Assembly (NCBI RefSeq): GCF_000520955.1
Contig: NZ_JACC01000008.1
Span: 62,001-126,000 of the forward strand
Origin: Aquimarina pacifica
GTDB taxonomy: Bacteria; Bacteroidota; Bacteroidia; Flavobacteriales; Flavobacteriaceae
DNA: 64,000 bases
Reading direction: 5' to 3'
Under the pieces are notes generated by a model. It saw only the letters and a program-made list of their open reading frames with translations. It did no database searches and was not told the origin of the DNA. Shown piece by piece: positions 17,633 to 26,901 of the stretch (position 1 is the first letter of the stretch; each line of letters starts with the position of its first letter). A program made the translations under genes and the position numbers.

Positions 17633-18196
17633 ATGAAAAGAATCAGTTTTATTTTATTCCTACTATCGTTTTCTCTATTTACAGCTTGTAGCGATGATGA
17701 CAATGCTAATGAACAGGAAGATGATTCAAGCGAATTGACAGGTACATTAACGGGGGACTGGAACCTAACAGGACTTACTGCCTCTGATGGCACACTAAAC
17801 ACCACAGTAGAAGGGCAAGCAGTATCCTTAAGCTACACTGCTATTGGTAAAGATTTTAATACCGAAGTATCTTTTTCTGAATCTCCTAATGTTGTTACAA
17901 GTAGTGGAAGTTTTACTACTGAGGTAACCTTTAGTTTTTTTGGTATCGAAGAATCTCAAGAAGTTCCGGGTCAAGAGTTCGCAATTGTAGGAACATGGAG
18001 TCTAGAAGGTGATCAACTTACTATTTTAAATACTACAACATCAGAGGAGCGTATCGCTACAGTCACTACATTAACCGATACCACGTTGATTTTTGAGATC
18101 GAAATAGATGAAAATCTTGAAGATTCAACCTTATTTGAAGGTTTTGATCTAACTGGCACAATTACCGGAACAGTCGTATATACACTTACAAAGTAA
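17633..18196 (+). CDS. Lipocalin-like small lipoprotein, paralogue of the preceding gene
   Basis: A 187-residue lipoprotein: signal MKRISFILFL.. with lipobox FTACSDDD, an acidic linker, then LTGDWNLTGLTASDG, matching the GNWALTSVTSENG of the upstream gene. The middle (SYTAIGKDFNTEVSFSESP) parallels TYEISGKEYSTTLTFTESA in the partner, so the two arose by tandem duplication and then diverged strongly. Nothing visible indicates a substrate. Confidence 0.85.
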   Translation: MKRISFILFLLSFSLFTACSDDDNANEQEDDSSELTGTLTGDWNLTGLTASDGTLNTTVEGQAVSLSYTAIGKDFNTEVSFSESPNVVTSSGSFTTEVTFSFFGIEESQEVPGQEFAIVGTWSLEGDQLTILNTTTSEERIATVTTLTDTTLIFEIEIDENLEDSTLFEGFDLTGTITGTVVYTLTK

Positions 18197-18222
18197 CATA
18201 TTATACAATATTAACAACACAC

Positions 18223-18253
18223 AAAAAATCAGGGCAATGCGCCCTGATTTTTT
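18223..18253. terminator. Bidirectional intrinsic terminator between convergent genes
   Basis: A perfect 13-bp stem (18,223-18,235 with 18,241-18,253), loop of five bases, outer A6/T6. It lies 26 bases after the plus-strand lipoprotein stop and 22 bases after the stop of the minus-strand metZ, so it can end transcripts from both sides. Confidence 0.92.
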
Positions 18254-18275
18254 TTATATTTAAAATAACATATCC

Positions 18276-19454
18276 CTATATCTCTAATAAAGCTTGTTCA
18301 ATATCCTCAATAATATCGTCTATATGCTCTAATCCAACAGAGCACCGCACCATGCCATTGGTAATACCCACCACTTGCTTATCTTCATCGGCTAACTTGC
18401 TATGTGTTGTTGATGCAGGATGTGTAACAATAGTTCGGGTATCTCCAAGATTTGCAGATAGAGAACACATCTCTATACTATCAAAAAATGTTTTTCCGCC
18501 CTGCACACCACCTTTCACTTCAAAAGCTACAATATTTCCTCCTGACTTCATTTGTTTCTTAGCTATTTCATATTGAGGATGTGATGGCAAAAATGGATAT
18601 TTCACCCAATTTACTTTAGGGTGCGATTCTAGAAACTCTGCAAGTTTTAATGCATTTTCGCAATGTCGATCTGCACGCACTGCCAATGTTTCTAAACTTT
18701 TGGACAACACCCACGCATTAAAAGGTGACATAGCAGGTCCGGTAATTCTCGAAAACAAATAAATCTCTCTAATCAATTCTTTTCGACCTACCGTAACACC
18801 TCCTAACACTCTTCCCTGACCATCAATTAGTTTGGTTGCAGAATGAATAACCAAGTCAGCCCCAAACTTAATTGGGTTTTGCAAATAAGGCGTCGCAAAA
18901 CAGTTATCAATTACCAATAGAATATTATGTTTTTTTGCAATAGCACCCAACCGCTCTAAATCTAATACATCGACCCCTGGATTTGTCGGAGATTCTGCAT
19001 ATATTATTTTAGTATTAGGCTGAATAAGATTCTCTACAGAGTCAACATCATTCACAGGAAAATAACTCGTTTCTATGTTCCATTTCGGGAAATACTTAGT
19101 AAACAATGCATGTGTAGCCCCAAAAACTGATCTACAAGAAACAATATGGTCTCCAGCATCTAGTAATGCTGCAAAAGTAGAATACACAGCAGCCATTCCT
19201 GTTGCAAATGCAAAACCATCTTCTGCTCCTTCTAGACGACACATTTTGGTTACAAATTCATTTGTATTCGGATTACTATACCTACTATACAAATCACGTT
19301 GTTTTTCTTCAGCAAAAGCTGCTCTCATTTCCTCAGAGTCTTCAAAAACGAATCCCGAGGTCAAATACATAGGTGTAGAATGCTCTAGAAATTGTGTTTT
19401 CTCTGTTTGCGTTCGAACCGCTTGTGTTTCAAAATTTTGAGTTTCTAAGCTCAT
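18276..19454 (-). CDS. metZ: O-succinylhomoserine sulfhydrylase-type PLP enzyme
   Basis: A 392-residue member of the Cys/Met metabolism PLP family. The cofactor lysine lies in HSATKLIDGQGRVLGG, and the GQGRVLGG that follows is typical of MetZ rather than of cystathionine gamma-synthase. SRYSNPNTNEF near residue 57 binds the phosphate of PLP. It should replace the acyl group of O-acylhomoserine by sulfide to give homocysteine. The start overlaps the OsmC-like gene stop by 4 bases. It is the last gene of the metY-metX-thrA-osmC-metZ operon and is paralogous to MetY at the operon head. Confidence 0.88.
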   Translation of the reverse strand: MSLETQNFETQAVRTQTEKTQFLEHSTPMYLTSGFVFEDSEEMRAAFAEEKQRDLYSRYSNPNTNEFVTKMCRLEGAEDGFAFATGMAAVYSTFAALLDAGDHIVSCRSVFGATHALFTKYFPKWNIETSYFPVNDVDSVENLIQPNTKIIYAESPTNPGVDVLDLERLGAIAKKHNILLVIDNCFATPYLQNPIKFGADLVIHSATKLIDGQGRVLGGVTVGRKELIREIYLFSRITGPAMSPFNAWVLSKSLETLAVRADRHCENALKLAEFLESHPKVNWVKYPFLPSHPQYEIAKKQMKSGGNIVAFEVKGGVQGGKTFFDSIEMCSLSANLGDTRTIVTHPASTTHSKLADEDKQVVGITNGMVRCSVGLEHIDDIIEDIEQALLEI

Positions 19455-19876
19455 ACTTCTTCGTTATTAACCAATACTTTATATTCTATCGCTGCTGTGG
19501 GTTCTAATGTCTTTGATACTGAACAATATTTCTCAAAAGACAACTGCGCTGCTCTTTTCGCTTTTGCAGGAACAATTTCTCCTTCTAAATAAACAATTAC
19601 TTCTATTACTTTAAAAGGAGTTGCATCTTCTATTTTTTCTCGATTTCCTATTACTTCTACTTTATACGAAGTAATATTTTGTCGCTGTTTTTTGAGTATA
19701 GAAATAATATCAATAGAACTACAGCCTGCTACCCCCATCAATACATACTCCATAGGGCTTGGCGCTAGATCATGTCCTCCTACAGCAGCTTTACTATCTA
19801 TATAGGTAACATGACCTCTTTCATTCTTGAGTTCGAAATGATAGTCTTCGTTTATTCTCTCTAATTCTATTTTCAT
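19451..19876 (-). CDS. OsmC-family protein
   Basis: About 141 residues from the ATG at 19,876 (an ATG three codons earlier is possible). MGVAGCSSIDI holds the OsmC-family reactive cysteine; a second cysteine in FEKYCSVSKTLEP matches the partner cysteine of the family. OsmC/Ohr proteins are thiol peroxidases, but the wider YhfA branch has no proven substrate. Coupling to metZ by a 4-base ATGA overlap ties it to homocysteine synthesis; it might remove reactive sulfur or peroxide species, which is inference. Confidence 0.9.
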   Translation of the reverse strand: MKIELERINEDYHFELKNERGHVTYIDSKAAVGGHDLAPSPMEYVLMGVAGCSSIDIISILKKQRQNITSYKVEVIGNREKIEDATPFKVIEVIVYLEGEIVPAKAKRAAQLSFEKYCSVSKTLEPTAAIEYKVLVNNEEV

Positions 19877-20029
19877 AATAATCACCCACTAACTCCAATT
19901 AAAAAAGGAGAACTCTCATTTGGGCATTTTGAGAGTTATTATTAAATATTTTAATTTATCTTCATTTTACAATATGGGATACCTGTCTTCCCCTGCATTA
20001 AAAACTGACTTCAAAAAACAAGTTCGCGT

Positions 20030-22444
20030 CTATCCTTTTTCTGTCAATCTCAAAATATCCCCAAAAACACCTCTTGCAGTAACTGCAGCTCCGGCACCGG
20101 CACCTTGAATCACAATAGGCTGATCTCCATACGACTCTGTATATATTTCAAATATTGAATCAGAACCTTTTACTTGACCTAATGCACTACTTTGCGGTAC
20201 AGATACTAACTTTACGTCTAAACTTCCTTTCTCCTGGGATAAATCTCCCCAAAGATCACCAATATATCTCAACACATGATTCGGTTCTTGCTCTGTTTTC
20301 GCTTTTTGATATGTAGAATTAAGCTCTTCTAAACGTTCTAGAAACTCCTTTGCACTCCCGTCCCTTAATCCTTCAGGAATTAAATTATGAATCTTTACGT
20401 CATCAAACTCATTACTCAAATCTAATTCTCTAGCGAGAATTAACAATTTTCTTCCTACATCATTTCCACATAAATCCTCCCTCGGATCAGGCTCAGTAAA
20501 CCCCTGATCTATTGCTTCTTGCAAAACTTCGCTAAATGGTCTTTCTTCAACAGAAAATGTATTAAATAAATAACTTAATGATCCAGAAAAAACACCTTTT
20601 ATTCTAGTAATATTTTCTCCTGACAAATGTAACAACTTAATAGTATCTATAAGCGGCAACCCTGCCCCAACATTTGTCTCATACAAATACTGCTTTTGAT
20701 TCTCCTGAAGTTTTGCTCTTAACTGTTTATAAAACTCAAAACTTAATGTATTTGCTACCTTATTAGATGATACCAAATCAAAACCATGCTCAACTAATTG
20801 GATATAATTTTTTGTGAAAGCTTCGCTTGCAGTATTATCGACAACTATTAAATTTTCTAAATGATGTTCGTCTGCAAATCGAATTACATCTTCTATTTTA
20901 TATGAAACACCTAATGTTTCTAAATCAGATTTCCAACTAGCATTAATTCCGTTAGTATCAAACAGCACTTTACGAGAATTTGCAACAGCAAAGATATTAA
21001 GTTCTATCTTTTTTCGATTTTCTATTCCTTCTGCAGATTTAAGGATTTGATCAATTAAGGTTCCCCCAACTAATCCGTGCCCAAATATTGCAATATTTAT
21101 TTTTTTTGAAATTTCGAAAATCTCTCCATGTATTACATTTAAAGCCTTGTGCAATTGATTTTTACGAACGACTAAACTAACATTTTTACCAGTAACTGTA
21201 TTATTAAATAATAGGGGGACTACCTGGTTTTTAATTAATGCATTATAAGGCTTATGAAATGTACTTAGATCCTGACCTATAATAGAAATAACCGACACAT
21301 TTTCTTCTATTGTGATCCCACTTACATCTCGCGTATAAAAATCAGATTCGAATTCTTGTTCTAAAACCTGTTTTGCATCTTTTGCTCTATCGGCTTCTAC
21401 AACAAATCCGATACCTCGTTCTGATGATCCTTGGGAAATGATACTGACACTAATATTTTTATGTGCCAAAACCCTAAAAATTCTTGCATCTACTCCTACT
21501 TTCCCCAAAAGTCCTCTTCCTTCTAGATTAATAAGTGCTACATTCTCTAATACCGAAAGAGACTTTATCCCTTTTTCGCTTGCTTTGGATGTAATTAATG
21601 TACCTTCACCCTCATGATCAAAAGTATTTAATATTCTAAGCGGAATATTTTTTTCGATCAAAGGAATGATCGTTTTGGCATGTAATACATTGGCTCCAAA
21701 ATAAGCTAATTCGTTGGCTTCGATAAAAGATAGTTTGGCTATTTTTTTGGCTGAAGGCACTAACTCTGGGTCGGCTGTATAAATACCATTAACATGTGTA
21801 AAATTTTGCAACTCATCTGCATCCAAATAGTTTGCCAATAATGCCGCAGTATAATTACTTCCATTTCTGCCTAGAGTTGTCGTTTCGTTTTTAGTATTCG
21901 ATGCTATAAAGCCAGTAACTATATGTACTGTAGCAGCATCATACTCTTGAAAATGACTAACTACATTTTCCTTAGATAATTTATCCAAAGGTTGTGCATC
22001 GCCGAATTGGGCATCAGTAATTATAAGATCTCTACTATCGGTAAAATTAGCTTTGATGTTTTTTTCCTTAAGCACATGAGTTAAAAGCTTTGCAGATATG
22101 ACTTCTCCTTGTGACAATACTTGATCCTTTATCCTCTTGCTATGGTCCCCCAAAAGAGAAACACCTTCGAACAATTTATCCAGTACCTCAAACTCTTCAT
22201 CAAAACTAACATTAGAAAATCCTTCTTTTTGATACTTCTTAAATGCCTCTAGTTGCTCCTTATATGGTTCATTTTTTGATGCCTTTTGTAAAATTTCTTC
22301 AAGTTCATCTGTTGTTTTTCCCCTTGCCGACAATACTACGGTGATTTTTTCACCATTTTTTATCTTATCTTGTATTATTTGTACCACTGCCTGGATGCTT
22401 TCTTTATCCGCTAGTGATTTTCCTCCAAATTTTAGAACCTTCAT
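20030..22444 (-). CDS. Bifunctional aspartate kinase/homoserine dehydrogenase
   Basis: An 804-residue fusion. Residues 1 to about 300 are the aspartate kinase (KFGGKSLAD at 5-13, TTLGRNGSNYTAALLA), then two ACT-type regulatory stretches (about 300-450), then the homoserine dehydrogenase (IAIFGHGLVGGTL near 460, NVGAGLPLIDT and GVFSGSLSYLFNTF). It catalyses the first and third steps from aspartate to homoserine. It lies between metX and the osmC gene inside the SAM-I controlled operon, which suggests a methionine-branch isozyme like MetL, although a threonine-sensitive ThrA type cannot be excluded. Confidence 0.96.
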   Translation of the reverse strand: MKVLKFGGKSLADKESIQAVVQIIQDKIKNGEKITVVLSARGKTTDELEEILQKASKNEPYKEQLEAFKKYQKEGFSNVSFDEEFEVLDKLFEGVSLLGDHSKRIKDQVLSQGEVISAKLLTHVLKEKNIKANFTDSRDLIITDAQFGDAQPLDKLSKENVVSHFQEYDAATVHIVTGFIASNTKNETTTLGRNGSNYTAALLANYLDADELQNFTHVNGIYTADPELVPSAKKIAKLSFIEANELAYFGANVLHAKTIIPLIEKNIPLRILNTFDHEGEGTLITSKASEKGIKSLSVLENVALINLEGRGLLGKVGVDARIFRVLAHKNISVSIISQGSSERGIGFVVEADRAKDAKQVLEQEFESDFYTRDVSGITIEENVSVISIIGQDLSTFHKPYNALIKNQVVPLLFNNTVTGKNVSLVVRKNQLHKALNVIHGEIFEISKKINIAIFGHGLVGGTLIDQILKSAEGIENRKKIELNIFAVANSRKVLFDTNGINASWKSDLETLGVSYKIEDVIRFADEHHLENLIVVDNTASEAFTKNYIQLVEHGFDLVSSNKVANTLSFEFYKQLRAKLQENQKQYLYETNVGAGLPLIDTIKLLHLSGENITRIKGVFSGSLSYLFNTFSVEERPFSEVLQEAIDQGFTEPDPREDLCGNDVGRKLLILARELDLSNEFDDVKIHNLIPEGLRDGSAKEFLERLEELNSTYQKAKTEQEPNHVLRYIGDLWGDLSQEKGSLDVKLVSVPQSSALGQVKGSDSIFEIYTESYGDQPIVIQGAGAGAAVTARGVFGDILRLTEKG

Positions 22445-22502
22445 TTCTTTATTAAATTTTCAAAATCGTATAGAAATTGTATTACACAATTACATAGCAT
22501 CT

Positions 22503-23471
22503 CTATACACTAAAAACATCTTTTAGTAATTCACTCAATTGCTCAAACTCTATCAAAAACGCATCGTGTCCATGGGCAGAATCTATAACACCATGTGTTA
22601 CATTTTGCTTTATAGGACGCAATGTTTCATATGTAATTCTATCTTCCTCTTCTGTAAAAAACAAATCAGAATTAACACTTATTATATGTATGTCTGATTG
22701 TATAGCTCCTGCTACTTCTATAAAACTACCTCTTTCTTCGGTAATATCAATGTTTGCTAGAATATAATTTAATTCTTTATAAGCAGCTAATGTAAAACGC
22801 TCCTTTAGTCTATTTCCATGATGCAGCAACCAACTTTCTGCATTATACATGTTTTGTTCATTATTATAACTTCTATCAAACTTATCTCTAAATGATTTTG
22901 GTGATCGATAAAACAACATGGCATGTAATCGCGCATCATGAACAGGATTACTTGAATTCATCAAAATTTGTTCTTGTACTAAACAATTAGCCTTCAACCA
23001 ATCTGATGATTTCCAATCTGTTGCCACAGGTATTAAATGTTCTATAAATTTGGGATGTAATGCAGCCAGTTCCCAAGCAATCCCTCCGCCGACAGACCCT
23101 CCTATCACAGCATATAGTTTTTTAATCTCAAGTAACTCTAATCCTTTTGCAAAAATCGCAGCAATATCCCTTGCATTAAAAACCTTATAATTTTCTATTA
23201 GGTTTTCTGACACCCCATCATATCCATTTCCGGGAACATCAAATGATAAAACTGTATACTTATTGGTATCAATACATTTATTTTTTCCTATTAATCCATT
23301 CCACCAACCTCCTTCTCCACATACTTTAGAATTACCCGTAAGTGCATGATTTACTAGCACTATGGGCGCTTGACCAAGAGGTTTACCAAACACTTGATAT
23401 GTAAGAGGAATGGCACTAAAACATGTACCTCTTACTGTTGTAAAATTGGTTATCTGAATTTTTTGGAGCAT
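22503..23471 (-). CDS. metX: Homoserine O-acetyltransferase (alpha/beta hydrolase fold)
   Basis: A 322-residue alpha/beta hydrolase with the MetX features NHALTGNS near residue 41, the nucleophile elbow GGSVGGG near residue 129, and the late D/H pair in SDLFFTEEE and SAHGHDAFLIEF. It acylates homoserine for direct sulfhydrylation. It is somewhat shorter than typical MetX (350-380 residues). Acetyl rather than succinyl specificity is assumed from the neighbouring MetY. It follows metY by 75 bases and precedes the aspartate kinase fusion by 59. Confidence 0.92.
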   Translation of the reverse strand: MLQKIQITNFTTVRGTCFSAIPLTYQVFGKPLGQAPIVLVNHALTGNSKVCGEGGWWNGLIGKNKCIDTNKYTVLSFDVPGNGYDGVSENLIENYKVFNARDIAAIFAKGLELLEIKKLYAVIGGSVGGGIAWELAALHPKFIEHLIPVATDWKSSDWLKANCLVQEQILMNSSNPVHDARLHAMLFYRSPKSFRDKFDRSYNNEQNMYNAESWLLHHGNRLKERFTLAAYKELNYILANIDITEERGSFIEVAGAIQSDIHIISVNSDLFFTEEEDRITYETLRPIKQNVTHGVIDSAHGHDAFLIEFEQLSELLKDVFSV

Positions 23472-23545
23472 ATACTAAACTAATAAATACTTTCTGTGCT
23501 TACTTATTGACCTTCTTTTTCGAATGATTATAACAAAACCATCCT

Positions 23546-24835
23546 TTATTTGATAGTTTGTTTAATTTTACTAAAAGCTTCTTTTAAATCGGTCTTCAAG
23601 TCCTCTATGTTTTCTAACCCCACTGATAAGCGAATTAAATCCTGAGTAACCCCTGTTGATTCTTGCTGCTCCTGATTGAGTTGCTGATGTGTTGTACTTG
23701 CAGGGTGAATAATCAAAGACTTAGAATCCCCTATATTTGCCAATAAAGAGAAAATTTTGGTTTCATTAGCGATAGTCTTAGCAGAATCAAAACCTCCTTT
23801 TACACCAAAAGTAATAATTCCACTTTGACCTTTTGGCAAATATTCTTTTGCTAATGTATGGTATTGATCATTTTTCAATCCAGGATATTTTACCCAAGTT
23901 ACTTCTTCTTGATTTTCTAACCAAGTCGCTAACGCTAATGCGCTTTCGCTATGTTTTTTAATTCTTATTTCCAGCGTTTCTAATCCCTGTATAATCTGGA
24001 AAGCGTTAAATGGACTTAATGCCGCCCCATAATCTCGTAATCCCTCTAATCTTGCTTTTGCAATAAAAGCAGCTGGTCCTAATGCATCGTGATATACTAA
24101 TCCGTGATATCCAGCAGAAGGTTCTGTAAATTCTGGAAACTTACCACTTGACCAATCAAAAGTTCCTGCATCAATAATGGCTCCTCCTAGAGATGTTCCG
24201 TTACCGCTAATATATTTTGTAAGTGAATGAATCACTATGTTCGCGCCATACTCAATAGGGTTTAATAAAGCTGGTGTCGCTACTGTATTATCTACAATAA
24301 AAGGTACTTTAGCAGCTTTAGCTTCTGTAGAAATTGCTTTTAGATCTAATACGTCTAGTTTTGGGTTACCCAGTGACTCTACAAAAAATGCACGTGTATT
24401 TTCTTGCACTGCCTTTTTATAATTCTCGGGGTCAGATGAATCGACAAAAGTTGTTGTGATACCAAACCTTGGCAGAGTAACACTTAGTAAATTATAAGTA
24501 CCTCCATACAAACTACTAGAGGCAACGATATGGTCTCCTGATTTTAATAGTGTTAATAAAGCTGTATTAATGGCTGCTGTACCTGAAGCAGTAACAACTG
24601 CAGCAATACCGCCTTCTAATGCTGCCAAGCGTTGTTCTAAAATATCATTTGTAGGATTATTTAATCTTGTGTAGATATACCCTGGCTCTGACAAATTAAA
24701 CAAATTCGCAGCGTGATCTGCATCATTAAAAACATACGAAGTGGTTTGGTAAATAGGAACCGCCCTTGTCCCCCCATTAGTAGTAACATCGTGACCCGCA
24801 TGTAAAGCTTCTGTTGCAAATTTTTGTGTACTCAT
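23546..24835 (-). CDS. metY: O-acetylhomoserine sulfhydrylase
   Basis: A 429-residue PLP enzyme: ALHAGHD at the N-terminus, YTRLNNPTND near residue 55 for PLP phosphate binding, and the cofactor lysine in HSLTKYISGNG followed by TSLGG. The extra 40 residues compared with MetZ and the YHDALG region are typical of MetY. It makes homocysteine from O-acetylhomoserine and sulfide. It is the first gene of a five-gene operon and lies 138 bases behind a SAM-I riboswitch. Confidence 0.95.
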   Translation of the reverse strand: MSTQKFATEALHAGHDVTTNGGTRAVPIYQTTSYVFNDADHAANLFNLSEPGYIYTRLNNPTNDILEQRLAALEGGIAAVVTASGTAAINTALLTLLKSGDHIVASSSLYGGTYNLLSVTLPRFGITTTFVDSSDPENYKKAVQENTRAFFVESLGNPKLDVLDLKAISTEAKAAKVPFIVDNTVATPALLNPIEYGANIVIHSLTKYISGNGTSLGGAIIDAGTFDWSSGKFPEFTEPSAGYHGLVYHDALGPAAFIAKARLEGLRDYGAALSPFNAFQIIQGLETLEIRIKKHSESALALATWLENQEEVTWVKYPGLKNDQYHTLAKEYLPKGQSGIITFGVKGGFDSAKTIANETKIFSLLANIGDSKSLIIHPASTTHQQLNQEQQESTGVTQDLIRLSVGLENIEDLKTDLKEAFSKIKQTIK

Positions 24836-24972
24836 AATTCTCTATTTTTTCATGTTTTAATAATTCAATAAAACTCAAATACATCTTTAAAACTGCTTCA
24901 ATAACTGAAGAGTTAAGGATATAGAAAATTAATAAGAAAGGAAACGACAATTACAAAAAGTAATTGAATCGA

Positions 24973-25075
24973 GTTATCTTTTCCCGACAAATCGAGATAG
25001 AATTTAGCACCTTCTTTAAGTATAAAGGGTTGCTAAGGTTTCACAGGGTCTATTCCCTCCACCTTTCTTAATAAC
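24973..25075 (-). promoter_or_regulatory. SAM-I (S-box) riboswitch upstream of metY operon
   Basis: Minus-strand RNA with GTTATTAAGAAAGGTGGAGG, GACCC..GTGAAACC, TTAGCAACC, a P3 hairpin (CCTTTA..TAAAGAAGG) and closing GATAAC. It aligns base for base with the metH copy at 2139-2244 through the core while P4 differs, so both are functional-looking copies. It lies 138 bases before metY. The 3' leader contains a CAATTAC/GTAATTG hairpin (about 24,946-24,964) but no clear U-tract. Confidence 0.94.
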
Positions 25076-25311
25076 TTACTAAATATGTATAAGAAACTTC
25101 GAGGCAAATCTAATAATTATTTTTAAACTAAAACAATTTTCAATAAAATTTGTTTTTTAAAGCCTAACATAACTCTAAAACAAAGTTTTACAAATCTACG
25201 ATGTACAATGAGAAAGTGATTGACAGTTATTATAGAAATTCTTTTACATTAATGATACGTTAAATGCTTTTTAGTATTATCATTTTTTATAACTTTACCG
25301 AAATATTTTCA

Positions 25312-25381
25312 GGGAAAGATTTGACTGATTGCAACCCCAATTACCTAAAGTTAATTTTTGGTATAAAAATGCTAAAGCAGT
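25312..25381 (+). promoter_or_regulatory. SAM-II type riboswitch upstream of metK, with an inserted hairpin
   Basis: The plus strand shows the SAM-II signature elements in order: GATTTG (25,318-25,323), TTGCA (25,329-25,333) followed by CCC, and GCTAAA (25,371-25,376). P1 is GGG (25,312-25,314) with CCC; the pseudoknot P2 is ACTG (25,324-25,327) with CAGT (25,378-25,381), supported by TGC/GCA pairing. The connecting loop holds an extra small hairpin TACC/GGTA (25,342-25,363). A TAACTTTA box at 25,290-25,297 could be the -7 promoter element. P1 is short, which lowers confidence. Being on the opposite strand to the nearby SAM-I element, it should control metK. Confidence 0.75.
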
Positions 25382-25415
25382 TCAACTCAGAAGTATTCTT
25401 CTGGTGAAAAACTTC

Positions 25416-25454
25416 ATGGCAGAATCGCGCAAATTCCCTACTAAAACAAGATAA
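25416..25454 (+). CDS. Candidate 12-codon leader ORF coupled to metK
   Basis: ATG at 25,416 opens a 12-codon frame ([12 protein letters not shown]) whose TAA stop at 25,452-25,454 lies one base before the metK ATG. Ribosomes ending here could restart at metK. It lies between the riboswitch and metK. Whether it is translated is not shown by the sequence; no strong Shine-Dalgarno sequence is seen. Confidence 0.4.
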   Translation: MAESRKFPTKTR

Positions 25455-25455
25455 A

Positions 25456-26712
25456 ATGGCATATTTATTTACCTCAGAAAGTGTTTCTGAAGGACACCCA
25501 GATAAAGTAGCAGATCAGATTAGTGATGCACTATTAGACAATTTTTTAGCTTTTGACCAAGAATCTAAGGTAGCCTGCGAAACACTTGTAACTACAGGAC
25601 AAGTAGTTCTTGCTGGGGAGGTAAAATCAAAAACATACCTAGACGTTCAACACATTGCAAGAGATGTCATTAACTCTATTGGATATACTAAAGGAGCCTA
25701 TCAATTTAGTGGTGATTCTTGTGGTGTGATCTCACTAATTCATGAGCAATCTCAAGATATTAATCAAGGAGTGGATCGAGAAACCAAAGAGGAACAGGGA
25801 GCTGGTGATCAGGGAATGATGTTTGGTTATGCTACCAAAGAAACATCTAATTACATGCCTTTGGCTCTTGATATTTCTCACAAAATTTTAATCGAGTTAG
25901 CCAAACTGAGAAGAGAAGGCAAAGAAATTCCTTACTTACGTCCTGATTCTAAAAGCCAGGTAACTATTGAGTATAGCGATGATAATGTTCCACAACGTAT
26001 TGTAGCCATCGTTGTATCTACACAACATGACGATTTTGATGCAAATGACGATATAATGCTTTCTAAAATAAAGAATGACATTATTACCATATTAATTCCG
26101 AGAGTTATTAATCAGTTGCCAACATATATACAAGAGTTGTTTAATGATGAGATCACATATCATATAAATCCTACTGGTAAATTTGTGATTGGTGGTCCCC
26201 ACGGAGATACCGGACTTACTGGAAGAAAAATAATTGTAGACACCTATGGTGGTAAAGGAGCGCATGGTGGTGGTGCTTTTTCTGGGAAAGATCCTAGTAA
26301 AGTAGATCGCTCTGCAGCTTATGCCTCTAGACATATTGCCAAAAACCTTGTTGCAGCAGGTGTAGCAAGTGAAGCATTAGTACAAGTTTCTTATGCTATT
26401 GGCGTCGTAGAACCTACCTCTATTTTTGTAGACACTTTCGGCACCTCTACCCTAGGAATTACGGATGGCGAAATTGCAAAAAAGGTATCAAAAATATTTG
26501 ATATGCGACCAGCAGCAATAGAAGAACGTCTTAAACTTCGTAACCCTATTTATCTTGAAACAGCAGCGTACGGACATATGGGAAAAGAACCTCAAAAAGT
26601 AGTAAAGATATTCGAAAGTCCATATTCTGGTAAAATTGAAAAAGAGGTAGAGCTTTTTACTTGGGAAAAATTAGACTATGTAGATGCGGTAAAAAGCGAA
26701 TTTAACATTTAA
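25456..26712 (+). CDS. metK: S-adenosylmethionine synthetase
   Basis: A 418-residue protein with the MetK signatures [15 protein letters not shown] near the start, [13 protein letters not shown] (about 115) and [16 protein letters not shown] (about 270). It makes SAM from methionine and ATP in the cytosol. It is transcribed divergently from the metY operon and its leader contains a SAM-II type riboswitch, so SAM probably limits its own synthesis. Confidence 0.98.
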   Translation: MAYLFTSESVSEGHPDKVADQISDALLDNFLAFDQESKVACETLVTTGQVVLAGEVKSKTYLDVQHIARDVINSIGYTKGAYQFSGDSCGVISLIHEQSQDINQGVDRETKEEQGAGDQGMMFGYATKETSNYMPLALDISHKILIELAKLRREGKEIPYLRPDSKSQVTIEYSDDNVPQRIVAIVVSTQHDDFDANDDIMLSKIKNDIITILIPRVINQLPTYIQELFNDEITYHINPTGKFVIGGPHGDTGLTGRKIIVDTYGGKGAHGGGAFSGKDPSKVDRSAAYASRHIAKNLVAAGVASEALVQVSYAIGVVEPTSIFVDTFGTSTLGITDGEIAKKVSKIFDMRPAAIEERLKLRNPIYLETAAYGHMGKEPQKVVKIFESPYSGKIEKEVELFTWEKLDYVDAVKSEFNI

Positions 26713-26731
26713 AACCTCTTAATTAATTCTA

Positions 26732-26757
26732 AAAACCTATTGATTATATCAGGTTTT
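26732..26757 (+). terminator. Probable terminator after metK
   Basis: AAAACCT and AGGTTTT form a 7-bp stem, extended inside by GAT/ATC pairs, followed by ATTGTCTTTT. It lies 20 bases past the metK stop. Confidence 0.6.
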
Positions 26758-26901
26758 ATTGTCTTTTATCGATTTTTGAATTAGAGTTCTAAAAAATGTG
26801 ATTTATACCCATCGCAAAATCAGGTATTATACCTACTTTTACTTTTTAAATCATTCTTTAATTGTGTTTTACGAACACTTTGATATTATTTTAAAAGCGT
26901 A

